Shown in pieces: positions 24,140-34,804 of a stretch of 64,000 bases of DNA. Origin of the DNA: Gossypium raimondii (taxonomy: Eukaryota; Streptophyta; Magnoliopsida; Malvales; Malvaceae); contig NC_068576.1 of assembly GCF_025698545.1 (NCBI RefSeq), positions 53,168,390 through 53,232,389 on the forward strand, in the 5' to 3' direction. Every line of letters begins with the position of its first letter. Within the stretch, counting starts at the first letter, position 1. The position numbers were made by a program, and so were the translations under genes. The notes under the pieces are model-generated. The model saw only the letters and a program-made list of their open reading frames with translations. It had not been told where the DNA came from and ran no database searches.

Positions 24140-25788
24140 TGCTTTATTATATATACCCTTATGTATATATTTAATATTTACGTGCACATATAGTTTTTTT
24201 CATATATTTTATAAAAGATATACATGTATGTATTTACATTTGCATTTTAAACTTTTATACATACGTACTTACATATATCCTCATTTATTTGCGTAAATAT
24301 ATTTATATATCCTTTATACTACTAAAATATATATTTTGTATATATATTCTTTATATTTTATGATTACTATATATGTACCTATACTTTTATATTTTATGAT
24401 AGTTATATACGTATATATGTATATGCTTACTTATATATATATATATATATTATATGACAATTTTAAAATACGTACATGCATACATTTTCATATTTTCATA
24501 ATTTTATATATATACACTCATGTATATCTTTTATATTTTATAGTTTTATATATTTTCTTTGTTTGTTTTTATTATTTATTTATTTATTTCATTTCCATTA
24601 TTATTTTGAATGAATGTTTAACTTTATTCGTTTATATACTTGGTTATTTTAGTATGTTATAGATTTGACTTTTATATTGTTGCTATTACTCGTATCATTT
24701 TTGGTATTTATTGTAGTTTTGCCATGCATAACAACGTAATTTGCTTTCACATTTTACTACGACTTCGTGTTTTTATTTCACTCGATATAACTAAATTTGT
24801 TTTAAAAAATGGCACTTCGTGTTTAGATTCGAGAAGATAGTGACCTAACTCACTGGGTTTCGATTTTCACAATAAATCTAAATACACGAATCTTTTTAAA
24901 CTTAAGTCTTTAAATGATCTCGGGAATTAAGAAAAGATTGTGTCCTAACTTACTGGGCATGATCCATTTCCTAAACCCGAGATAATAAAATATCTTTTAA
25001 ATAAATAAATTTTGGCATTCATTCGCGTATCCGAAATTCGAGGCATTGTGTCCTAACTTACTGGACATGATTCTCTTTCTCGAATAACGTGAAACATGCC
25101 CCTTTTCCTGAAAATTTCTAACATTTTAATACAAGGATCGTATTTTTAAATTTCTTTAAAGTTTTCAGTTTTTCGACACTAAGACCTTAAGTAATCAACT
25201 AGGTACCAATTTTGGGCATATCGAGGGTGCTAATCCTTCCTCGTGCGTAACCGACTCCCGAACCCGTTTTTTTTTTGAATTTCGTGGACCAAACTTGTTG
25301 TTTTAATAAAATCAAACCGTCTATTAAAAACAACCCCTTTTCGAGGTGATCCAATCACACCTCATAAAAAAAAGGGATTGGTGGCGACTCCCGTTTCTTT
25401 TTTTCAAAACCCGAGTCGACCCCGTTTTTCATCCAAAAAATGGTGTCAACAGTTTAAATGACCATATACTAATGCCAAAATTTTCAAGTTTTTAGAGGTT
25501 TTCCCTCGTCTTATTTATTAGATGGTTTGTTTTCCATTTAAAAAAAATTATTGGAATGGAAAGATTATTATATGAATAGTCTCTGGAAAATACTTAGGTT
25601 GCGAAGGTTTTTTTTACTCATAAATGATCGTTTGCTTTTCCTGTTAATTTTTATTATGTGTTTATTGTTTTTTCAGACATTTTCAATTTGTCAACTAGGA
25701 GTTTTACAATTCGATATTAGATTTTTTATTTTTATTTTTATTTTTTGTAATGACAAAAGCAAGAATTGAGCTGTCCAGTGGTCGACCG

Positions 25789-26386
25789 TCATGCCACACT
25801 ATTCGTCTTAGATAGGAGATGATGTTGTCGATGCTTGAAGGAGATGTGTATTGTATATGGGAATGGGGAGAGAACCCTCCAATAACGCTGCAGCGCCACT
25901 CGTTTCCGTATCCATGTTGCGGATACTATGAAGAATGGAGAGTGTTGGTTTTGATTGATGGGAATGGTGGATGGGAGAGAGGCCGATTCTCGTGTCGGGC
26001 GGGATGTCATTAGTTTTGCATGAAGGGGCGGTTTAACACATGTGATTTTACATCGGTAGTGCATATGGTGTATTTTTTGAGCTACCTGCTGAGGACTCGG
26101 TGCTGCACCTGAGAAAAGGATTTCATTCCTGTGCTTCCAGATCTGCCAAAGTGTAATCAACCAACCGAAGATGGCTTCTCTCATCTCTAATAGTGCTTTC
26201 TGAAATTCCTGAATCCATGTGGTGATCAAAGTGTAGATGTCATCACCAGTTGAGGAATCTGACCGAATTGCCATGGGAAGGCGAATCACACATCTCTTGT
26301 GAGGGAGCAGATGCGAAATAGATGATCTGGAGTCTCCGTTGCTTTCTCCCAGATGGGGCACAGTGGCGATACTGGAATTTACATGG
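25789..26386 (-). pseudogene. LINE ORF2 C-terminal fragment
   Basis: The minus strand has an open frame with GWLITLWQIWKHRNEILF followed by SPQQVAQKIHHM, the linker between the reverse-transcriptase zinc-knuckle region and RNase H in plant LINE proteins. The upstream part is cut off by solo LTR copy 3 (26387 on). The downstream RNase H domain is not recognisable, so this is a fragment, not a host gene. Confidence 0.6.
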
Positions 26387-28892
26387 TGTACAGTCCACAT
26401 TTTGCCCGGGCCCAGTACCCAAAACAAAGACCCAAAACCACCAAAAAAATTAATTAAAAATTAAACCCAAAAACCCGAAGCCCAACAAAATAAGCCCCAA
26501 ATAGCCCGAATCATTACAGAAGGCCAGCCGTACCCCGAACCTTAGTTCCCTTCTGCCACCGCCGTTCGTCATGTCCCATCCGCCCCTCCTCTCTGCCTCT
26601 GTAGTCCGCCATCAAACACCTGCAAACAAGCAAAGAAGGGACAACAACAACAGTAGAAAGTAATACTACAATCGGCTATAAAAGCCGAAGCAAAATGTAA
26701 CTTCGGGTTCTTCTAAACACATGAATATTCAAAATAAAAAGAACAAGTTTAAAAGTGATTGTTTTTTTTCTTTTTTTTTCCGATTCGCTTTTTTTCTTTG
26801 GATACATTTTTCATTCTTTTTATCTTTTTTATATATACGAAATAAATAGATTAAAAAAGGAAAAAAGAAAGTACCTAGAATCGCCCCGCGAATCCCATCG
26901 TCGGAGACTTTTTTGGTCGCCGAAATCGGGCCGAGAGAGTGCGTGAGGGAACCTTTTTCCTTCGACCTTCCAGCCAAGAAGGGTAGGCTTTTGCACGTGT
27001 CTGGAACGGGGTTTTAAAAACCTGACTTTTGGGTGCCTCTGGCCACTGCCCACGACGGGGCCGACAACCGAAAGCCCTAGGCCGAGAAGGGGAGTATTTG
27101 AGAGAAAATGGGAGGTTTTTTAAAAAAAAATTTAAAGAGGACTGCAGAAATGAATTTTTTTAAAGAAATTTTGGTTTAAGTAGAGGTGCAAAACAGCGTC
27201 GTTTGGGCTAGGGTTATCAGACTCCAAAACGATGCCGTTTAACTCTGACTCGCGCGCAACCTAACCCGCTTCAGGGGGATCCGCATGTTTTCTAGCGTAT
27301 GGGTTATTTGCGCAATTAACCCTTCTGATTTTTCGGCCTGCTTCAATTTAATACCTTTTTTTAAATTTCTTCACCTACTTTTACTTTATTTTCAAATTGG
27401 TCCTTGGACCATTTGAGGAGACAGACACCTGAAACGGTGCCGTTTTCGATGACCCGAAACTCGACTTGGTTTCCAGATGGGATCCACACGTTTAATTACC
27501 GTCCTGGTCCTTCTGGTTTTAAATGGTTTACAATTTGGTCCTGTTTCTTGTTTCTTTTAGTTTTCTCCTATGATTTTGGTTTTATCTTTTTTTTTTTAAA
27601 TCCCTAGTAGTTTTTCTTTACTTATAATTTATACCCCTAATGTCATTTTCAATCCTTTTTTGCAAACTGTTTTGTCCATTAGTTATTTTGTCTCATTTCT
27701 TCATTTATTTGTTAGATCTTCAACCTTATTTAATAATTAAAGTTCATTTATTTGTATTCTTTTTATGTATATTTGTATTTTTTATTATTTATTTATATAT
27801 TTTATTACAAATTGTATCCTTAATTCCATTCATGTTTTAATTTGGTTCTTTATTTTAGATATTTTATAAATTATCCTCCCTATATTTATTTATGAATTTG
27901 TTACTTTGTCTTTATTTTTATTTATTGATATAGTCCTTTATGTGCATGCGTTATTGCCATTGCCATTATTATTGTTTATTTTATTTATTTTTATTGTTCA
28001 TATTAACGTCGAAATATTCTCGTAAATTGTTTTTATTATTGTCATTTATTGATGCGAAATTTATTCATATATCAAATTTAACATTACATCAATTTTTATC
28101 TAAATTCGTAAAAAAAAGAAAGAAAATTTTGAAAACAAAGGCAATACGTATTTGGGATCTTCGAGAGGATTGAGCCCTAACGTGTTGAGTTCTAATTTTC
28201 TTCGTTGAATTTAAGTAATTGAGAATGCTCTTTAATCAAAAAACATAAATAAAGAACTCATTGTCGGGAATTCAATACGCTATGTCCTAACGCATTGGAT
28301 ATGACACGTTATTTTCTCGAGATGGGGATTTTTCTAAAAAATAATAAAGACAATATTCAATGTTTAGAATTTTGAGAAATTGTGCCCTAACGTATTGGGC
28401 CACGATTTCTTCATCTGACTTAAACAATTGAATATTCTTTTAAATTTTATTGTACAAGTTTTTTTGGACAAGCTCATTTTTTAGGAGGTGAAATATCATA
28501 CCCTAACTCATTGGGTATGACATTTTCTCTCTCTGAAATGAGAGGGCTTAATATGTAATTTGATTTATACAAGTTTTTAATACAAGGATCGTATTTCGAA
28601 TCTCTTCAAAGTTTCCAATTTTCGACACTAAGACACTAATTAATCAACAAAGTACCATTTTTGGGCGTTACGAGGGTGCTAATCCTTCCTCGTACATAAC
28701 CGACTCCCGAACTCGTTTTTCTAAATTTCGTGGACCAAAATCGTTGTTTTAATAAAATCAAATCGTTTATTAAAAAACCACTTTTCGAGGTGACCCGATC
28801 ACACCTCATCAAAAAAAGATTGGTGGACTCCTTTTTTTCGATTTCAAAATTAAAATCGACATGTTTTCGCAACAAAAAAATTGGTGTCAATA
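26387..28892 (-). mobile_element. solo LTR of the same family, copy 3 (older, inverted)
   Basis: On the plus strand it begins TGTACAGTCC and ends GGTGTCAATA; the last CA has become TA. The 5-bp flanks CATGG (26382-26386) and GATGG (28893-28897) differ at one base, so the duplication is worn. It carries three AAACGNYGYCGTTT-type palindromes (27191, 27227, 27432), four spaced CCTAACNNATTGG motifs (28175, 28285, 28385, 28501) and the conserved terminal 300 bp. More differences from copies 1 and 2 in the shared end region suggest greater age. Confidence 0.8.
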
Positions 28893-29718
28893 GATGGAAT
28901 AGTAAAACGTAAAAAAGAAAAAAAATGAAATGACGGTGCCCACTGTGCTTTTAAGATGTTTTTTTTTCCATTTCATTTTACACCATGTTTGGTTCGGTGG
29001 GCCCCACTTAAGCCTCCTTTATTCCATTGTTTGGTTCATGGTAATGCTATTACGGGTGTAATACATTACTGCCCTAATCGGTGAAATCCACCGATTTCTA
29101 ATCCGTCCCTTTTGCTCAGTTTAGGTGCTGCTTCACTTTACCCTCCCTGTTTTACCCTCTGCCTCTTCTGTTCCCCTTTGCCTATTCTGTCGATTTGCTC
29201 CCTTCCTTCCTTCTACCTTCTGCCTTCTACCTTCTGTCGATTTGCCCTAAGAGCACGTTTCGCCCGATTTGCTCTATCTGTTTCTTTTCTTTTCTTTTCT
29301 GTCGATTTGTTCCCTCTGTTTCTTACAGTTTCTGCCGATTTGCTCAGTTTCAACCGATTTGCGTCTTCTGTTTCTTTTCTTTTTCTTTACAACATTACGG
29401 TTGCCCTTCTCAACCAGTCAACCTGTTGTAAGTTTGAGACCATTTCCATAAGGATAAGATGGCAGAGAGACAATGACACTATGTTCTAAGTTGAAACTAG
29501 CTTAGAACTAGTGCAATTGCCTGTGTTTTAGTTGTTTTTTTTTGTCTCATGTTTGTGCCTCTTGATAAATTTTCATTCTGTCCTCTTCTTCCCCTCTCAC
29601 TAAGACAATCTTCCTCTTGCCATTTGATTTCTTCTCTTCCCGAACAGGAAATGATGTTGTGTCCCTAATATGTTTTGTCCCTTTGATGCCATCTTTTCTT
29701 GTCTTTGGCATGTAATAG

Positions 29719-30095
29719 GATCTGGGCGAATAGGCAATCTGCTGCTAGGTCAAAGGAAAGGAAGATGAGATATATAGCCGAGCTTGAGCGGAAAGTACAG
29801 ACACTTCAAACAGAAGCAACATCACTCTTTACCCAGCTTACTCTAGTACAGGTAGTTTCATCCGCCCAGCACCTTCTACTCTTTTGTTTCCTATACCAGT
29901 GTCCAGATTCAAGGGTCCGTTTTCATTTTCTTTTACTTTTATATTTCTTTTCTTTTATTCATTTAGATCTAATTATTCATTTGATTCTTCTCATGGTAAC
30001 TTGTGAGCAGAGAGACACCAATGGTTTGACTGCTGAAAATAGTGAGTTGAAACTGCGCTTGCAAGCAATGGAGCAACAAGTTCACTTGCAAGACG
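29719..30095 (+). pseudogene. captured bZIP gene fragment (two exons with intron)
   Basis: Exon A, 29719-29851 (tgtaatag|G...ACAG|gtagtt), encodes [19 protein letters not shown] and the start of the leucine zipper. Exon B, 30011-30095 (gagcag|AG...GACG|gtgagc), encodes [20 protein letters not shown]. Basic region (N-x7-R) and zipper match group I plant bZIPs of the RF2a/VIP1/RSG kind. The N-terminal exon and the exon continuing the zipper are missing, so no complete protein can be made. Both splice sites of the retained intron are intact, so capture was at DNA level, not through mRNA. It lies inside the 28981-33211 element. Confidence 0.82.
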
Positions 30096-31277
30096 GTGAG
30101 CGCCTCTCAAAAACTTTTCGGTTAAACCAATATCCTTGCTTTATTGATCTATTATTATTATCATTATTATTAATGGAAAGACATTATGGACTGTATGATA
30201 TCTATTGATGGTTTGAAAGATTTTACATGTGATAATTTGGTTGAATGGGGACTGATATAGTAAATTAGATTGAAGCTGCAATGAGTTTGATATGCGTCCT
30301 TCACATATACTTACCGTTCTAGACATTTAATAGCAGGGGTGCTGTGTGTATGAAGGCAGGGAGAGATATCTGCACCTTAGTCTTTATTGTCATAAGATAG
30401 AGCTGGGGTTGGTCCAAATACTGGTACAATTGGCATCTGGTTCCTGAGATGCTACCCATTGTTTCAATGTCCTGTTATTTTGTCTTAAGGTCATTATACA
30501 CTGGTATGGATCTTATACTTTAGCAAAGAAATAGTATTTCTGGGAATTTCTTACTGCTAATTTATCATCATAAGAGTGCAATATGTTGTTTCTCAGACTT
30601 GAAAATGCTTTAGAAGAAACAATTTTACCCTTAGGAGATACAGCATTTGATCATATGTTAGAAAATGTCCTTTGGTGATAGGATTTTCAGTGCTGTTATA
30701 AGCGATAATTGAATGCTAGGTTTATATATATGTTAATAGTACTGGTGACCCTACTTTATAAACGCTTGCCTATGTTAAAGAAAATATAATATTGTTATGC
30801 TGAATTAAAGTGGTTCTCAACTGGTTAGGTCGATCATGTGGTCGTATGCTGTAAAAATATAGTGTAACTAATTATATGTGGGATGATGAAGGAGCTGCAA
30901 TATGTGTTTTCAACTTTCTTATGCAATTTTAGCTAATTTCTAAACATTTTCTCTCAAAGAAGTAGAATTCTGTTTATTGATCATTAGATTGATCTTTCGG
31001 CATATAAACTGTTACATAATTGTGCTTCTATTGCCTAATTGGAAAATTTTGAAACAAGGATAAGTTACTCTAGTCCATCGTAAAGTTATAAAATTGCGAC
31101 TGCTGTTGTTGTTGTCAATAGTTGTAGTATAATATGCAGTATATATCTAATAATTTGTGTTTTGGTAGGTTCATACAGACATATGGAACACACATAATAG
31201 TCGGCATGGCTATCGGTGGTCAAGATTTAATGTGTCAGGCAAAATTCTTCCTCTACAATTCCTACATCCGAGCTTAG

Positions 31278-31995
31278 AGGGTATTTGGAGGACCTCGAAG
31301 ATGTTATGTTTTCAGATGGGAAAAGCCCTTCATTAATACAGAGAAAGTCAAGAGATGGCGAACAAAAAGTATAAGCACCTCATTTATATTTAAGGGCCCT
31401 TTCTTCTTTTGTTCGGTAAACACTGATATTTTTACTAAATGCTGTATATTTATGTAGGTGCCCGACATCTTTAACCGTATTTTGCAGTCAAGCGCCATGC
31501 AGTTGGCCAGCATTGCAGAAACATTGAGCGTTCGGCACATTGAGGTATTAAGCCATTGAGGGCTTGGTGGTGATTGGCAAAACCCCTTTGCTTTCGAATC
31601 CCTTGTCCTCTGTCTCTATGGTTTTCTGATTCTAGTTCTTTATTCTTAAAAATCAGATCTAAATTTGTTTATTGTGATCGCGATTCTGTTCGTTCTAAAT
31701 AACTTTCTCATTGACAAAGAAAGTATGTGTTCCATAAAGAACTGCAAAAAGTTCAAAAACAAAGAAAGTAGTGTTAAACCACTAATGAACATGTCTAGAA
31801 GTGTGTATATGGTATATGCCCCATGTTTTGAAGTCTTTACTCTTTAGCATGTCTAAGAGAATGTGTATAGTATTTGCATGTTGAATTTTATATAAGCAAA
31901 TTAAGTGGTCAGTTTACTAATGCAGGGAAGAAGCAGATGAGTTGTGCCGAACGCTGGAGGAGAAAGAGGACAGTTCATGTACTGCCTCAAATTAG
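31278..31995 (+). pseudogene. captured exon-like fragments of an unidentified gene
   Basis: Three coding-looking blocks have splice borders: 31278-31368 (reads YLEDLEDVMFSDGKSPSLIQ, ends before gtataa), 31458-31544 (tgtag|GTG; reads VPDIFNRILQSSAMQLASIA; ends GAG|gtatta) and 31926-31995 (tgcag|GG; one frame reads EEADELCRTLEEKEDSS and stops). The phases of the last two blocks do not join cleanly, so the model is uncertain. I do not recognise the family. The blocks lie in the same transposon as the bZIP exons and may come from the same or another donor gene. Confidence 0.4.
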
Positions 31996-32687
31996 TTTTC
32001 TTGTATCACAATATAATGAAGCTTGCTAAACAAGTTATGCGTGCAAATTAGTTGGAGAGGTTTTTTGTTAGGTCATGTAAGACTTTTGTTGGTTAAACTA
32101 TTAGAAATTCAAGAGCAAATTGGGTCCTCTAATATAAAAATGAGCACTTTAGTCCTTATATAATTCGTTTTGAAGCAAACAAGTAACTTTTGAATAGTTT
32201 TAATATTTTTCTTATCTAAATGCTCGTGGAACAAATTGAAAATAAACATGTCTAAAAGTTTAATCATAAAAAATCCATCTTTCTACAAACAAAATATAAC
32301 AAAAAAAAAGTTAAAATGAACGAAGAAAACAACATTGAAGACCAAAATTGCTGCAAGTCAAATCTAGAAACAAAAATGAAATTGAGAAAATAAAATTTAC
32401 GTTCTAAATTTTAGAATTCGAAATTGTTGATGCACAAACAATAGAATCCTAATTTGTCAATAGACAGAAAATCACTGATGAGATGAGTTGAAAGGTGCTT
32501 TACGATCGGAAATGGAATACATAATTGGGAATATGAAGAAAAACCCTAATTCATTATGTTGTTGAGTAAATTTAACTTGGATTGCTGATGGTAAAGTAAC
32601 AATCATAAAATCATTATTCAAAGTCAAGTTCAAATATTTTAATATTTGATAGAAGAAATTGATGAAGTTTGTTGATACAATCATAAG

Positions 32688-33000
32688 AATTTTATTAAAT
32701 TATATATTTTGTTAAATTATATTTAATAATAATTATTTTAAATTATATTTTATAGTATTATATATTATGATTTTAGTAAATTCATATAAGAATATTTAAT
32801 ACTAAAAATTTTATTAAATTATATATTTTGTTAAATTATATTTAATAATAATTGTTTTAATTATATTTTATAATATTATATATTATAATTTTAGTAAATT
32901 CATATATTTTATTAAATTATATATTTTTATTAAATTATATTTAATAATAATTATGTTAAAATATGATTAAATTATTTATTATTTATATTAATAATCTTAT
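32688..33000. repeat. AT-rich tandem repeat, about 120-bp unit
   Basis: A unit starting AATTTTATTAAATTATAT begins at 32688 and recurs at about 32807 with few changes; a third partial copy begins near 32905. It lies inside the right part of the Pack-type element. Confidence 0.75.
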
Positions 33001-33214
33001 TAAAATTTAATAACAATAACAATAATCATTTGCCTAAATAAATTTATGCTAAGGGTATTTTAGTTATTTTAGTTTTTTTCATTATGCTATTACACCTCCA
33101 TTCCATTCAACCAAACACAAGATTACTATTACGCCTCTATTCCATTACATTCAACCAAACAATTGATTTGCTATTACACCTCTATTCTAATACAGCGAAC
33201 CAAACGTGCTATTA

Positions 33215-34804
33215 GACTTTCAAGTTTTAAACGTAAAAGGAATTCTCTTCCTCTGTTTGCTCTCACCGCCGCCCATGGGAAAAGACTCGGCGTCGCCGTG
33301 CTCCGCAGCGCCAGAGCTCCAACCGGCCTAAATAAACACTCTGCGGCATTCCTCCCAAACTCCCCATCTCGATTCTAGGCTTACTTTTTCGAAAATTAGT
33401 CCCAAAAATTGTTGATCTAAGTTTTATGCTTGAAGTATACCTTCTCCAATCTCCACTTCTAGCCATCCGATTAGCCTGATTTTAGAGTATGTTGTTCCTC
33501 GTCCTACTCAATCGCTTTTCACCGTTTGGATTTTTGAAAGAAAGCTCTGAACCCTTCTTTTTCTTTTAAACTTGAATCTGAGTTTTTTGTGTTGTTGCGA
33601 TTATATATATTTTTGGCTTTTTTTGTTATTTGGTTGAGGGAGGACTTTTTTTTTTAATTCTTGCTGTTAACCGCTTAGGGGTTTGATTTAGGGGGGTTTT
33701 CTAACCGGTGGTGGATGGGATGTGTCGTCAGGGGTGGTTGGGGTTTAGGTGCACCCCAGGGTTGCGGAGTTAGTGGCCATGGGCGGTGCAATAGTAGGTT
33801 GGTGCTGCCATGGCAGAGGGTTGGTAGTAGTTTATAGGGGCTGGCGGCTAGGGTTTGACTAGCACCTTCAGGTTGCCATGTATGGGATTCAAACGGGCCC
33901 GATGTGTTGCAGGCCCAAGTTTGAGATAAATGCTGATACTAATACTGGTAGACGAAGTTATAAAAAATAAAAAAGAAAGCTATATAATAAAATATAGATA
34001 AATACGGATAATATAAGAGAATAAATTATATTAGATAATTTTAAAATTAATTTTAATTTTTTCTTTGCTTCTAAATCGTCTTTTAGTCTTTTAGTTTTAT
34101 GCTGTCAATTTTTTTTAATTCTTTTAGTTTCGAGGCAGGTAATTATTTCTCATTTCTCATTTTCTTTTAATTTTTAATCAAAATCCAAAATTTGATGACA
34201 TCTCCAGTGGTGTTTATAATTTCTCAAATTTCGATTTTTACTAATATTTTTCTAGATTTTTAATGGTTGGTTTCAGTTTTTCTATTTTCATTTTTTGCTT
34301 ATGATTTTTTCAGCTTTTTAATATTTTCTAGATTTTTAATGGTTTGTTTCAGTTTTTCTATTTTGTTGTTTTAAATTAGTAATTGATAATAAAATTTAAT
34401 TTAATATTTTAAAAATAATAAAATATATTTTTACTCTTGTAAAATTTAATTCTACCTAAAACAATTTCGAACCTCGCCCTAGATTGAAGTATTTTTAAAA
34501 TTACTTTATTTTTGGTTTTTTCTCACATAGTTTGAACGCTTCTTTTCCCAAACTTTTAAATAAATTAAATTAAATTAAATAGAGATGATGATATTGTAAA
34601 ATAATATTTGTATTTTATTAAAAATTAATGGTGTGATATTATTTTATTAGTTAGTAAGGATGAAAGCAAAAGATCCCTTTTTGCCATATTCCACAAATCA
34701 CAAACAGCTCATTCTTGGTCTTTTGTGACGTATTTCTTGATATATGCCTCCATCTGCCCACCTAGATTGTTATTCGTTAACTAGTTAGCTCCCTTTTTCA
34801 TTTC
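33215..34804. other. intergenic region upstream of the P450
   Basis: 33240-33480 has gene-like composition, with a small frame from 33275 (MGKDSASPCSAAPELQPA, then stop) next to a pyrimidine-rich leader; it may be an orphaned first exon, but no partner exon was found. 33700-33900 is GC-rich but broken in all frames. 33950-34680 is AT-rich. Confidence 0.4.

Larger units (their letters stand above)
22799..25451 (-). mobile_element. solo LTR of the same family, copy 2 (inverted)
   Basis: On the plus strand it begins TGTGAGACC and ends GGTGTCAACA, the inverse of copy 1's TGTTGACACC start. It is flanked by the perfect 5-bp duplication GTTTA (22794-22798 and 25452-25456). At 2653 bp it carries the same parts as copy 1 in reverse order: the AAACGGCGCCGTTT palindrome at 23705-23718, a TATA-rich zone, an ATT microsatellite, the spaced CCTAACTTACTGG motif (24840, 24940, 25048) and the conserved terminal 300 bp. 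No internal retrotransposon genes are present. Confidence 0.88.
28981..33211. mobile_element. Pack-type PIF/Harbinger-like element with captured gene exons
   Basis: The left end begins CACCATGTTTGGTTCG and the right end ends with the related inverse CGAACCAAACGTGCTA, with TTA on both outer sides (28978-28980 and 33212-33214), the 3-bp duplication expected for PIF/Harbinger. TGTTTGGTT-type ends are common in that superfamily. Both ends also hold subterminal words in opposite orientation: TTCCATTGTTTGGTT with GCTATTACGGG on the left, and TTCCATTCAACCAAAC with CTATTACGCC several times at 33075-33195. No transposase is present. Inside are exons of a bZIP gene with introns, other exon-like pieces and an AT-rich tandem repeat. 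TIR identity is moderate, so the superfamily call is probable, not certain. Confidence 0.68.

Noticed and set aside
25789-26427. 212-codon ORF on the minus strand as a host gene
   Set aside because: The motif content is LINE ORF2, and the first codons lie in solo LTR copy 3, so the frame is a chance join of two elements.
29112-29489. 125-codon ORF rich in Phe, Leu and Ser
   Set aside because: It comes from a CT-rich degenerate repeat (TCTGTCGATTTGC units) within the Pack element, with parallel ORFs in the other frames.
29699-30208. A functional bZIP gene
   Set aside because: The exons before the basic region and after the first zipper part are missing, and the open frame counted as one piece reads through an intron.
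33275-33331. Small gene MGKDSASPCSAAPELQPA
   Set aside because: Only 18 codons, with no downstream exon or family; kept only as a remark in the intergenic entry.
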